This document shows, piece by piece, positions 15,897-21,914 of a DNA stretch of 34,862 nt; within the stretch, counting starts at the first letter, position 1, and each line of letters starts with the position of its first letter. Location of the stretch: NCBI GenBank assembly GCA_002391235.1, contig DGRX01000004.1, positions 56,881-91,742 on the forward strand. The letters run 5' to 3'. The translations under genes and the position numbers were made by a program. Source of the DNA: Treponema sp. UBA4377. Its GTDB lineage: Bacteria > Spirochaetota > Spirochaetia > Treponematales > Treponemataceae. The notes beneath the pieces are model-generated. The model did not search any database, was not told the DNA's origin, and saw only the letters and a list, made by a program, of their open reading frames with translations.

Positions 15897-16940
15897 ATGA
15901 AAAAGTATTTTAGATTCGCCGCAAATTTTCGCGCGGCCGTGATTTTTCCATTTGCCTTTTGCGTCGCTTTTTTTGCGGTGTCCTGCAGTCCCCGTGGGGA
16001 GAATGTCAGGGCAAATGTTGTTCTAGATGGCGTCGAATTGAACAAAACAAGCTGCGCGGTTGTCATTCCAAAAGGAAAGACGGCGACGGTGAATGTTACG
16101 GACGGCTCTTATTGGGACAAGATTGTTTTTGAGGGAAGCGTGGAAGAATGGCGCGGAGTTTTTGTGCAAAACCGAAAAATAATATTGAGCGCCTTTTGCA
16201 TGGGGCAGTATCCTGTCACGCAAGAACTGTTTGAAAAAGTCATGGGCTACAATCCCTGCTTGTTTAAGGACGACATTCCTGGCGAATCAACCGCGTTGCG
16301 CGCGGCGGACACAATTTCTTGGTTTGAAGGAATCGTCTTTTGCAACAAGCTTACGCAAGCGACGATGAAAGATTACGACTGCGTTTATTACGCGAATTCC
16401 TCCTGCAAAAAAATTTATGGCGAAGAGGACATGAAAAAGCGCGCCGTTCCGTTCTTCAACCAAAAGAAAAAAGGCTGGCGGTTCCCGACCGAAACTGAAT
16501 GGGAATACGCGGCCCGCGGCGGAAACGAAAATTTTGACAAAAGAAATTTCGCTTTTTCTGGAACGGCCAGCGCGGACGGAAAGATTGTCCTTGACAGAAA
16601 AGGCAACGTGTTCACCGACGCCAACTTGAACGATTACGGCTGGTACCGCGCCAACTCAAACAAATCGACGCATGAAGTTGGATTAAAGAAGCCCAACGCG
16701 TTTGGCCTTTACGACATGACCGGAAACGTTTGGGAATGGATTTACGATTGGCTGGACCACCACATTGCGGAAGGAACCGTCAAAAACCCGATTGGTCCGG
16801 AAACTGGCGCCGACCGTTGCCTGCGCGGAGGCTCTTGGTTTGACAACGCCTACGACTGCGTCCTTTGCAGGCGCTTTCACAACGCGCACCCCGGCATCGG
16901 ACACTCGTATTTTGGCTTTAGGGTTTGCAGGAGTCTATAG
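15897..16940 (+). CDS. SUMF1/formylglycine-generating-enzyme-like lipoprotein
   Basis: The 347-residue protein has a lipoprotein signal ending FAVSC, so it is probably anchored to a membrane. A short spacer of about 60 residues is followed by a full SUMF1 (FGE-sulfatase) fold: FCMGQYPVTQELFEKVMGYNP, WFEGIVFCNKLT, GWRFPTETEWEYAARGG, NAFGLYDMTGNVWEW, CLRGGSWFDNA and the terminal YFGFRVCR. Canonical formylglycine-generating enzymes use two cysteines just after the GGSW/Y motif; here the first equivalent position is not Cys, so sulfatase activation is doubtful. Treponemes carry many such non-canonical copies of unknown function. The start at 15897 is chosen because GGAGG lies just upstream and the longer frame start falls within the -10. 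It ends directly against the convergent ABC transporter gene with no gap. Confidence 0.85.
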   Translation: MKKYFRFAANFRAAVIFPFAFCVAFFAVSCSPRGENVRANVVLDGVELNKTSCAVVIPKGKTATVNVTDGSYWDKIVFEGSVEEWRGVFVQNRKIILSAFCMGQYPVTQELFEKVMGYNPCLFKDDIPGESTALRAADTISWFEGIVFCNKLTQATMKDYDCVYYANSSCKKIYGEEDMKKRAVPFFNQKKKGWRFPTETEWEYAARGGNENFDKRNFAFSGTASADGKIVLDRKGNVFTDANLNDYGWYRANSNKSTHEVGLKKPNAFGLYDMTGNVWEWIYDWLDHHIAEGTVKNPIGPETGADRCLRGGSWFDNAYDCVLCRRFHNAHPGIGHSYFGFRVCRSL

Positions 16941-17705
16941 TTAAATCCCTTCGGCGTAGTTTACGCGCTTTTCAAACTTAAAGGCGTCCAAGAAATTTTT
17001 GGCGCGCTCGGTTTTGGGAGCGGTAAAAAATTGCTCGGGCGCGGCTTCTTCGACGATGACGCCTTGGTCGATGAACACGATTCGGTCGGCGACGGCGCGG
17101 GCGAATTCCAGTTGGTGGGTCACAATCAGCATCGTGCGGCCCTCTTTGGCCAAGTCCATCATTACGTCCAAAACTTCGCGAACCATTTCAGGGTCAAGGG
17201 CGGCGGTGACTTCGTCAAAGAGCAAGACTTCGGGATTCATGCACAAGGCGCGGACAATCGCCACGCGCTGCTTTTGGCCGCCCGAAAGCTCCTTGGGGTA
17301 GGAATTGATTTTGTCCAAAAGGCCGACGCGCTCCAAAAGTTTTTTGGCTTGCTCTGCGACTTGCGCCCTGTCGCGCTTTTGCGCTTTTACGGGGCCAAGC
17401 AAAACGTTTTGCAGGACGGTCATGTTGGGGAACAAGTCGTAGCTTTGGAACACCATTCCGATCCGCTGGCGGATCAAGTGCATGTCCTTTACTCGGTTGG
17501 AAATCAACTCTCCGTCCAAATAAATTTCTCCGCCCTGTATTGACTCCAAGCCGTTGACGCAGCGCAAAAGGGTTGACTTTCCGCAGCCTGACGGGCCGAG
17601 GATTACGACAACTTCGCCGCGCTCAACGTCCAAAGAAACTCCTTCCAAAACGCCGCCGGCTTCTTTATATGACTTTACAAGGTTTTTAATTTGCAATATC
17701 GGCAT
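16941..17705 (-). CDS. Polar amino-acid ABC transporter ATP-binding protein
   Basis: The 254-residue ATPase powers uptake by the two permeases encoded just upstream. All motifs are intact: Walker A GPSGCGKST at 37-45, the Q-loop in IGMVFQSYDLFPNMTV, the signature LSGGQKQRVAIVRAL, Walker B VLLFDEVTAALDPE and the switch His in IVTHQLEFA. The sequence is of the GlnQ/polar amino acid class. A GAGAGG ribosome site precedes the ATG, four bases after the permease stop. The last gene of the operon starting with metY. Substrate is inferred from the binding protein, which resembles cysteine-binding CjaA of Campylobacter. No terminator is visible after it; it abuts the convergent SUMF1 gene. Confidence 0.93.
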   Translation of the reverse strand: MPILQIKNLVKSYKEAGGVLEGVSLDVERGEVVVILGPSGCGKSTLLRCVNGLESIQGGEIYLDGELISNRVKDMHLIRQRIGMVFQSYDLFPNMTVLQNVLLGPVKAQKRDRAQVAEQAKKLLERVGLLDKINSYPKELSGGQKQRVAIVRALCMNPEVLLFDEVTAALDPEMVREVLDVMMDLAKEGRTMLIVTHQLEFARAVADRIVFIDQGVIVEEAAPEQFFTAPKTERAKNFLDAFKFEKRVNYAEGI

Positions 17706-17709
17706 ACGA

Positions 17710-18405
17710 TTATCCTCTCTTTTCCAGCTTGTCGGCGGCCAACGAAAGCGGCCAGCAAACGATGAAATACATCAAAAAAATTATTCCGTAAACCGCGATT
17801 GAGGCGGTCGGGATTTTCATTCGGTTGGCCTCGATGATTTGCTGGCCTACTTTGACGACTTCGATTACGCCCACAAAAACAACGAGCGAAGTTGTCTTTA
17901 TCATTCGCGTGATAAGGTTCATGCTGAGCGGAACCAAGCGCTTTATCGTTTGCGGAATGATTATGTAAAAAAATATTTGGCGCTCGGTAAGGCCAATCGC
18001 GCGGCCGCTTTCGTATTGGTGGCGGGGAATCGATTGCAAGGCGCCGCGAACTAAGTCGCCCATTTCGGCCGTTCCCCAAAGCGAGAAGACGATTACAGAC
18101 GCGGCCTCTCCAGAAATAGAAATGTCAAAGGCGCGCGCCAAGCCAAAGTAGGCCAAAAATAGCAAGACCATTTGCGGCATTATGCGCATGAATTCCAAGT
18201 AGGCGGCGCACAAAAGCTTTAGCGCGCGGTTTTTGCGCGTCAAAAGAATGCCGAACAAAAAGCCCAAAAAGATAGAGATGGCTACAGAAAGCGCGGCGAT
18301 CCAAATCGTCACGCCAAGGCCGCCCAAAAGGCGGACGAAATTCTTTCCCTTAAAAAGGACGCTAAAGGCGGTGGAAATCGCCTGGGCCGCGTTAATATTG
18401 TCCAC
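17710..18405 (-). CDS. Amino-acid ABC transporter permease (second)
   Basis: The 231-residue inner-membrane protein has about five hydrophobic segments and the coupling EAA-like loop YESGRAIGLTERQIFFYIIIPQ that contacts the ATPase. The HisM/GlnP family length is normal. The GTG start at 18405 has a strong GGGGAGG ribosome site seven bases upstream, and the gene overlaps the first permease by 14 bases, so the pair is translationally coupled. A heterodimer with the first permease forms the channel. The substrate is probably cyst(e)ine or another small polar amino acid, based on the operon. Confidence 0.92.
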   Translation of the reverse strand: MDNINAAQAISTAFSVLFKGKNFVRLLGGLGVTIWIAALSVAISIFLGFLFGILLTRKNRALKLLCAAYLEFMRIMPQMVLLFLAYFGLARAFDISISGEAASVIVFSLWGTAEMGDLVRGALQSIPRHQYESGRAIGLTERQIFFYIIIPQTIKRLVPLSMNLITRMIKTTSLVVFVGVIEVVKVGQQIIEANRMKIPTASIAVYGIIFLMYFIVCWPLSLAADKLEKRG

Positions 18406-19045
18406 GCTTTAACCTCCCCTCGATGATTCGCGATAAAACGGAAATTGGAAGCAAAATTATAAAATACGCGGCGACCAAAAGCAAAAGCGACTCCTCGGTC
18501 TTGTAGTAAAGGCCGATCAAATCCTTTGCGACAAACATCAAGTCGGCCAAGGCGACCGCGCTAAAGACAGAAGTTTCCTTTAGCAAAAAGATTATGTTGG
18601 CCACGACTCCCGGAACGGAAAGCGCCGCCGCTTGCGGGAGCACGACGTATTCCACCAGCTGCCGCTTGTTGAGGCCGACGCACATGCCGCTTTCCAACTG
18701 GACGCGGCCGACGGATTCCAAGGCGCTTCTAAAAGTTTCGGCCATGTAGGAGCCGCCCAAAAAGGTCAGGCCGATGACGCCGCATTGTTCGCCGGAAAGC
18801 TTTATTCCCAAGCGCGGAAGGGCAAAGTACAAAAAGAACAATTGAATCAAAAGAGGCGTGTTGCGCGACAGTTCCGTGTAGGCGCGAACGATAAAAGACA
18901 AGGCGGGAACCTTCCAATAGCGGACAAGGGCGCAGAAAATTCCCGCAAAGAAAGAAAGCGCTATTCCTATAAAGCCAATCCGCAATGTAAGGCAAGCGGC
19001 CTCTACATACAACGGAAGAACTTCTTTTATAAAATCAAAATCCAT
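18392..19045 (-). CDS. Amino-acid ABC transporter permease (first)
   Basis: The 217-residue protein of the HisM/GlnP permease family has a hydrophobic N-terminus (LTLRIGFIGIALSFFAGIF), the usual RAYTELSRNTPLLIQLFFLYF segment, and the EAA loop ESGMCVGLNKRQLVEYVVLPQ. The start may be the ATG at 19045 or the GTG at 19048; the ATG is preferred. It follows an intrinsic terminator in the gap behind the binding-protein gene, so expression depends on readthrough. It overlaps the next permease by 14 bases. Confidence 0.92.
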   Translation of the reverse strand: MDFDFIKEVLPLYVEAACLTLRIGFIGIALSFFAGIFCALVRYWKVPALSFIVRAYTELSRNTPLLIQLFFLYFALPRLGIKLSGEQCGVIGLTFLGGSYMAETFRSALESVGRVQLESGMCVGLNKRQLVEYVVLPQAAALSVPGVVANIIFLLKETSVFSAVALADLMFVAKDLIGLYYKTEESLLLLVAAYFIILLPISVLSRIIEGRLKRGQY

Positions 19046-19066
19046 CACAACCTGCAGGTTGGTGCA

Positions 19067-19099
19067 ACAAAAAAAATTGCCCGGACAAGCCGGGCAATT
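19067..19099 (-). terminator. Intrinsic terminator inside the sulfur operon
   Basis: On the minus strand AATTGCCCGG (19099-19090) pairs perfectly with CCGGGCAATT (19084-19075) around the 5-nt loop CTTGT, followed by a run of Ts down to about 19069. It lies between the binding-protein gene and the permeases, and would reduce transcription of the membrane part relative to the binding protein. Confidence 0.85.
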
Positions 19100-19125
19100 A
19101 GAGGTTAACCAACGGCTTTTATATT

Positions 19126-19977
19126 TTACAACTTTCCGCCTTCTACTACAAGACTGTCGGCGTCGGAATCTTTTCCGTACACGCTGCGGAGCGTGGCCTC
19201 GTAGTCGGCGTGGAAGAACTTTTCTTTTCCAAGCTGGACAATCTCGTTGTTGAGCCAGTCAAGCAAGTCCTTGTTTCCCTTCTGGACTGCGGGAGCGATT
19301 GCGTCAAGGCTTCCGATTGAGTCGGCGCCGGCTCCGACAGCGAACGTCGGGTTTTCAATCGCCCAGGCAAGGACTTCCGTGTTGTCGGTTGAAAGGCCGT
19401 CGCCGCGTCCGTCCAAAAGCGCGTTGTAGGCTTCTGAATATTGGTCAAACTTTAGAAGCTTGATTTTGGGATAGTTCTTTGAAAAGTAGGACTCGGCGGT
19501 TGTTCCCTTGGCGATAATCAAAGTCTTTCCGTTAAGCTGGGCGGGGTCTGTGATCAAAGCCTTTTTGGGCGAGACGATTCCCAAGGCGACCTTCATGTAA
19601 GGAAGGGCAAAGTCAACCTTTTGGGCGCGCTCGGGCGTTACGGTGAAGTTGGCAAGAACGACGTCAACCTTTCCTGTGGCCAAAACCTCGACGCGGGCCG
19701 CAGCCTCAACCGGAACGTACTTTACTTTTACTCCCAAATCTTTTGCGATGCGGTTTCCAAAGTAAACGTCGTAGCCCTGATATTCGCCGTTTTCGTCAAC
19801 GTAGCCAAAGGGCTTTTTGTCGCTGAAGACCGCGATGCGGATTGTCTTGCTCTTTTTGATTTCGGCAACGCTTCGTCCGTTGGCGGGCTTGGCGAAAACT
19901 GTCTGGCTTGCGGCCGCGGCTACGATAAGGGCTGCGGCGAGCGTCTTAGTGATTTTTCCAAAATTCTTTGCGTTCAT
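19126..19977 (-). CDS. Periplasmic amino-acid (probably cysteine) binding protein
   Basis: The 283-residue protein has a signal peptide (KTLAAALIVAAAASQTVFA) and the bilobed family-3 binding fold: IRIAVFSDKKPFGYVDENG, YQGYDVYFGNRIAKDLGVKV, VLANFTVTPERAQKVDFALP, and LIIAKGTTAESYFSKNYP. The NFT-TPER-KVDFA-PYMKVALGIVS sequence and the KGTTAE-YF-KNYP-IKLLKFDQ stretch resemble the cysteine-binding protein CjaA from Campylobacter as I recall it. The resemblance is from memory and needs a search. AGGAG lies at a good distance before the ATG. It is the second gene after metY, which supports a sulfur amino acid as substrate. Downstream, a perfect terminator separates it from the permeases. Confidence 0.88.
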   Translation of the reverse strand: MNAKNFGKITKTLAAALIVAAAASQTVFAKPANGRSVAEIKKSKTIRIAVFSDKKPFGYVDENGEYQGYDVYFGNRIAKDLGVKVKYVPVEAAARVEVLATGKVDVVLANFTVTPERAQKVDFALPYMKVALGIVSPKKALITDPAQLNGKTLIIAKGTTAESYFSKNYPKIKLLKFDQYSEAYNALLDGRGDGLSTDNTEVLAWAIENPTFAVGAGADSIGSLDAIAPAVQKGNKDLLDWLNNEIVQLGKEKFFHADYEATLRSVYGKDSDADSLVVEGGKL

Positions 19978-20033
19978 AATTGTATCTCCTTAAAATTATT
20001 GTTTGTTTTGCCCCGCGACACGCGCGGGATTAA

Positions 20034-21314
20034 TTAAATAGCTTTAAAGCCGTTCTCCAAGTCGGCGATGATGTCGTCGATGTGCTCCGTTCCGATTGAA
20101 AGGCGGATTGTGCTCTGGGTGATTCCCTGGTCGGCAAGCTCCGCGTCGCTCAACTGGCTGTGAGTTGTCGTGGCCGGGTGGATTACCAAGCTCTTAACAT
20201 CGGCAACGTTGGCAAGCAAACTGAAGATTTTCAAATTGTCGATGAACTTCCAGGCCGCATCCTTTCCGCCCTTGATCTCAAAGGTGAAAATCGAGCCGCC
20301 GCCGTTGGGGAAGTACTTTTGGTAAAGCGCGTGGTCGGGATGGTCGGGCAAAGACGGATGGTTGACCTTTGCGACCTTGGGATGCTTTGAAAGGTATTCG
20401 ACAACCTTCTTAGTGTTTTCGGCGTGGCGTTCCAAGCGCAGCGAAAGCGTTTCCGTTCCCTGCAACAAAAGGAAGGCGTTGAAGGGGCTGATTGAAGCGC
20501 CTTGGTCTCGCAAGAGAATCGCGCGAATGTATGTGACAAAGGCGGCCGGACCAACGGCGTCCGCGAACGAAACTCCATGGTAGCTGGGGTTGGGAGCCGC
20601 GATCGGCGCGTACTTTCCGCTCTTTTTCCAGTCAAACTTGCCTGAGTCTACAATCACGCCGCCAAGGGTCGTTCCGTGGCCGCCGATGAATTTTGTGGCG
20701 GAGTGAACGACAATGTCGGCGCCATGCTCGATTGGGCGGATAAGGTATGGGGTTCCAAAAGTGTTGTCGATAACGACGGGAATTCCATGCTTGTGGGCGA
20801 TGCTGGCAATCGCGTCAATGTCAGGAATGTCGCTGTTGGGGTTTCCCAAAGTCTCAAGGTAAACGGCCTTTGTGTTGGGTTTAATGGCGCCTTCGACTTC
20901 CTTAAGGTCGTGGGCGTTGACAAAAGTTGTCTCCACTCCAAACTGCTTTAGCGTGTGCGAAAGCAAGTTATAAGTTCCGCCGTAGATTGTCTTTTGCGCG
21001 ACGATGTGCTCGCCGGCTTGGGCCAAGGCCTCAATCGTGTAGGTGATGGCGGCCGCTCCGGAAGCGACTGCCAAGGCCGCGACTCCGCCTTCGAGCGCGG
21101 CGATGCGCTTTTCAAACACGTCCTGTGTGCTGTTGGTCAAGCGGCCGTAAATGTTTCCGGCGTCTGCCAAGCCAAAGCGGTCGGCGGCGTGCTTAGAGTT
21201 GTGGAAAACGTAAGACGTCGTCTGGTAGATCGGAACCGCTCTTGAATCTGTTGTGGGATCGGCCTGTTCCTGGCCAACGTGCAACTGCAATGTTTCAAAT
21301 TTATAATTAGACAT
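20034..21314 (-). CDS. metY: O-acetylhomoserine (thiol)-lyase, MetY type
   Basis: The 426-residue PLP enzyme condenses an acetylated amino-alcohol (O-acetylhomoserine, in many organisms also O-acetylserine) with sulfide to give homocysteine or cysteine. Family marks are plentiful: PIYQTTSYVF at the N-terminus, NIYGRLTNST, the ALEGGVAALAVASGAAA cofactor-phosphate loop, ETLGNPNSDIPD, and VVHSATKFIGGHG with the PLP lysine at residue 208. Length is normal. AGGAGA lies eight bases before the ATG. The gene follows a leader of about 270 nt with its own Cys-rich leader peptide and a consensus promoter, and heads an operon with a putative cysteine importer. Both facts point to regulation by cysteine supply. 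Which of the two substrates is used cannot be told from the sequence. Confidence 0.93.
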   Translation of the reverse strand: MSNYKFETLQLHVGQEQADPTTDSRAVPIYQTTSYVFHNSKHAADRFGLADAGNIYGRLTNSTQDVFEKRIAALEGGVAALAVASGAAAITYTIEALAQAGEHIVAQKTIYGGTYNLLSHTLKQFGVETTFVNAHDLKEVEGAIKPNTKAVYLETLGNPNSDIPDIDAIASIAHKHGIPVVIDNTFGTPYLIRPIEHGADIVVHSATKFIGGHGTTLGGVIVDSGKFDWKKSGKYAPIAAPNPSYHGVSFADAVGPAAFVTYIRAILLRDQGASISPFNAFLLLQGTETLSLRLERHAENTKKVVEYLSKHPKVAKVNHPSLPDHPDHALYQKYFPNGGGSIFTFEIKGGKDAAWKFIDNLKIFSLLANVADVKSLVIHPATTTHSQLSDAELADQGITQSTIRLSIGTEHIDDIIADLENGFKAI

Positions 21315-21322
21315 AATGTTGT

Positions 21323-21456
21323 TCTCCTATAAAAATAAATGGTTCGGCTTTGGCCTAAAAAGGCCAAGCGGCTTTTTGCGCGCGGCAGTCTTGATTTGTT
21401 CCGCGGCAAAATCCAAAATAAAATAGCGTTGGATTATTGGCTAAAGGTCTTTCAGC
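21323..21456 (-). promoter_or_regulatory. Structured metY leader: hairpins between the leader peptide and metY
   Basis: Several stems can form on the RNA. GGCTGAAAGACCTTTAGCC (21457-21439) starts at the leader peptide's stop codon. AATCCAA (21435-21429) pairs with TTGGATT (21416-21410). GCTTGGCCT (from 21369) pairs around TTTT with AGGCCAAAGC (to 21347), with one bulged base. The GGCCTTTTT part can alternatively pair with the AAAAAGCC just upstream, so the two folds are mutually exclusive. The metY ribosome site AGGAGA lies at 21328-21323. No stem is directly followed by a clean U-tract, so control could be by attenuation or by hiding the ribosome site. Confidence 0.5.
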
Positions 21457-21534
21457 CTAACAGAAAAGACAACAGGGGCGCATGCGTCCGTTACGGAAAT
21501 TTTGTCGAACAAGTTTTTCAAAATAAACTTTCAT
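21457..21534 (-). CDS. Cysteine-ending leader peptide upstream of metY
   Basis: This 25-codon ORF starts at ATG 21534 behind AAGGAGG with six-base spacing, one of the best ribosome sites in the window. The peptide is basic (MKVYFEKLVRQ, then NFRNGRMRP) and ends Cys-Cys-Leu-Phe-Cys-stop. Codons for cysteine are TGT at 21474-21472, 21471-21469 and 21462-21460. Three cysteines in the last five residues are far more than expected by chance, since Cys is rare in bacterial proteins. A hairpin begins at its stop codon and the gene downstream makes sulfur amino acids. The pattern matches attenuator peptides such as those of trp or his, here tuned to cysteinyl-tRNA. Cysteine-rich leader ORFs before sulfur genes are known in actinobacteria; the mechanism here is inferred. 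Spans ATG to TAG. Confidence 0.75.
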   Translation of the reverse strand: MKVYFEKLVRQNFRNGRMRPCCLFC

Positions 21535-21592
21535 ATTACGCCTCCTTGTTTGGAAAAGTTATAACCTAGTTTTTCTCTAGGTTTATGGTGTT

Positions 21593-21621
21593 ATTATGCG
21601 CGGAATTTATGTTTTTGTCAA
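21593..21621 (-). promoter_or_regulatory. Promoter of the metY operon (TTGACA-17-CATAAT)
   Basis: On the minus strand TTGACA at 21621-21616 is a perfect -35 and CATAAT at 21598-21593 a good -10, with 17 bases between. Transcription should begin near 21586, giving about 270 nt of leader. A 7-bp stem (AACCTAG, loop of seven, CTAGGTT; 21583-21563) lies right at the mRNA 5' end, before the leader peptide. Confidence 0.75.
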
Positions 21622-21687
21622 TAGTTTTTAAAAAAAATTTAATATTTTTTTGGCGGAACTTTTGAGGCGGAAGGAGCGGAATGGACG

Positions 21688-21718
21688 AAAAAAGGAACCG
21701 CCCCTTTTGGGCGGCTCC
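21688..21718 (-). terminator. Intrinsic terminator, minus strand
   Basis: GGAGCCGCCC (21718-21709) pairs with GGGCGGTTCC (21703-21694), ten pairs with one G-U, five-base loop, followed by six Ts on the minus strand. It lies about 140 bases after the pheT terminator, so it is either a backup or the end of an unrecognised short transcript. Confidence 0.75.
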
Positions 21719-21854
21719 AGGTTTGCGGAATTAAACTAGAAAAACATTTTTGTCTGGCACAGTCTTTCTTTAAATAATTCCCCTCCTTATTATCAAGGCT
21801 AGCGCGCATTGGAAAAAACGCCATCGACTAATAGTCCAAGCGCCCATGTTAATA
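21719..21854. other. Unexplained stretch between two minus-strand terminators
   Basis: No convincing gene is seen in this interval. On the minus strand an excellent Shine-Dalgarno-like AAGGAGGGG (21788-21780) is not followed by ATG, GTG or TTG at a usable distance. A 61-codon frame beginning at ATG 21824 spans it but has no ribosome site and runs through the terminator. The interval could encode a small RNA or be the remains of a gene. Confidence 0.3.
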
Positions 21855-21895
21855 TAAAAAAGGCGAACCGCTTGGAATCGCGGCCCGCCTTTTAG
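21855..21895 (-). terminator. Intrinsic terminator of pheT
   Basis: On the minus strand AAAAGGCGGGCCGC pairs with GCGGTTCGCCTTTT over 14 positions (two G-U), loop of eight, with the run of Ts continuing after the stem. It begins about 20 bases after the pheT stop codon. A T-run on the other side may let it act in both directions. Confidence 0.85.
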
Positions 21896-21914
21896 TTTTG
21901 CAAGTAATTATCGC

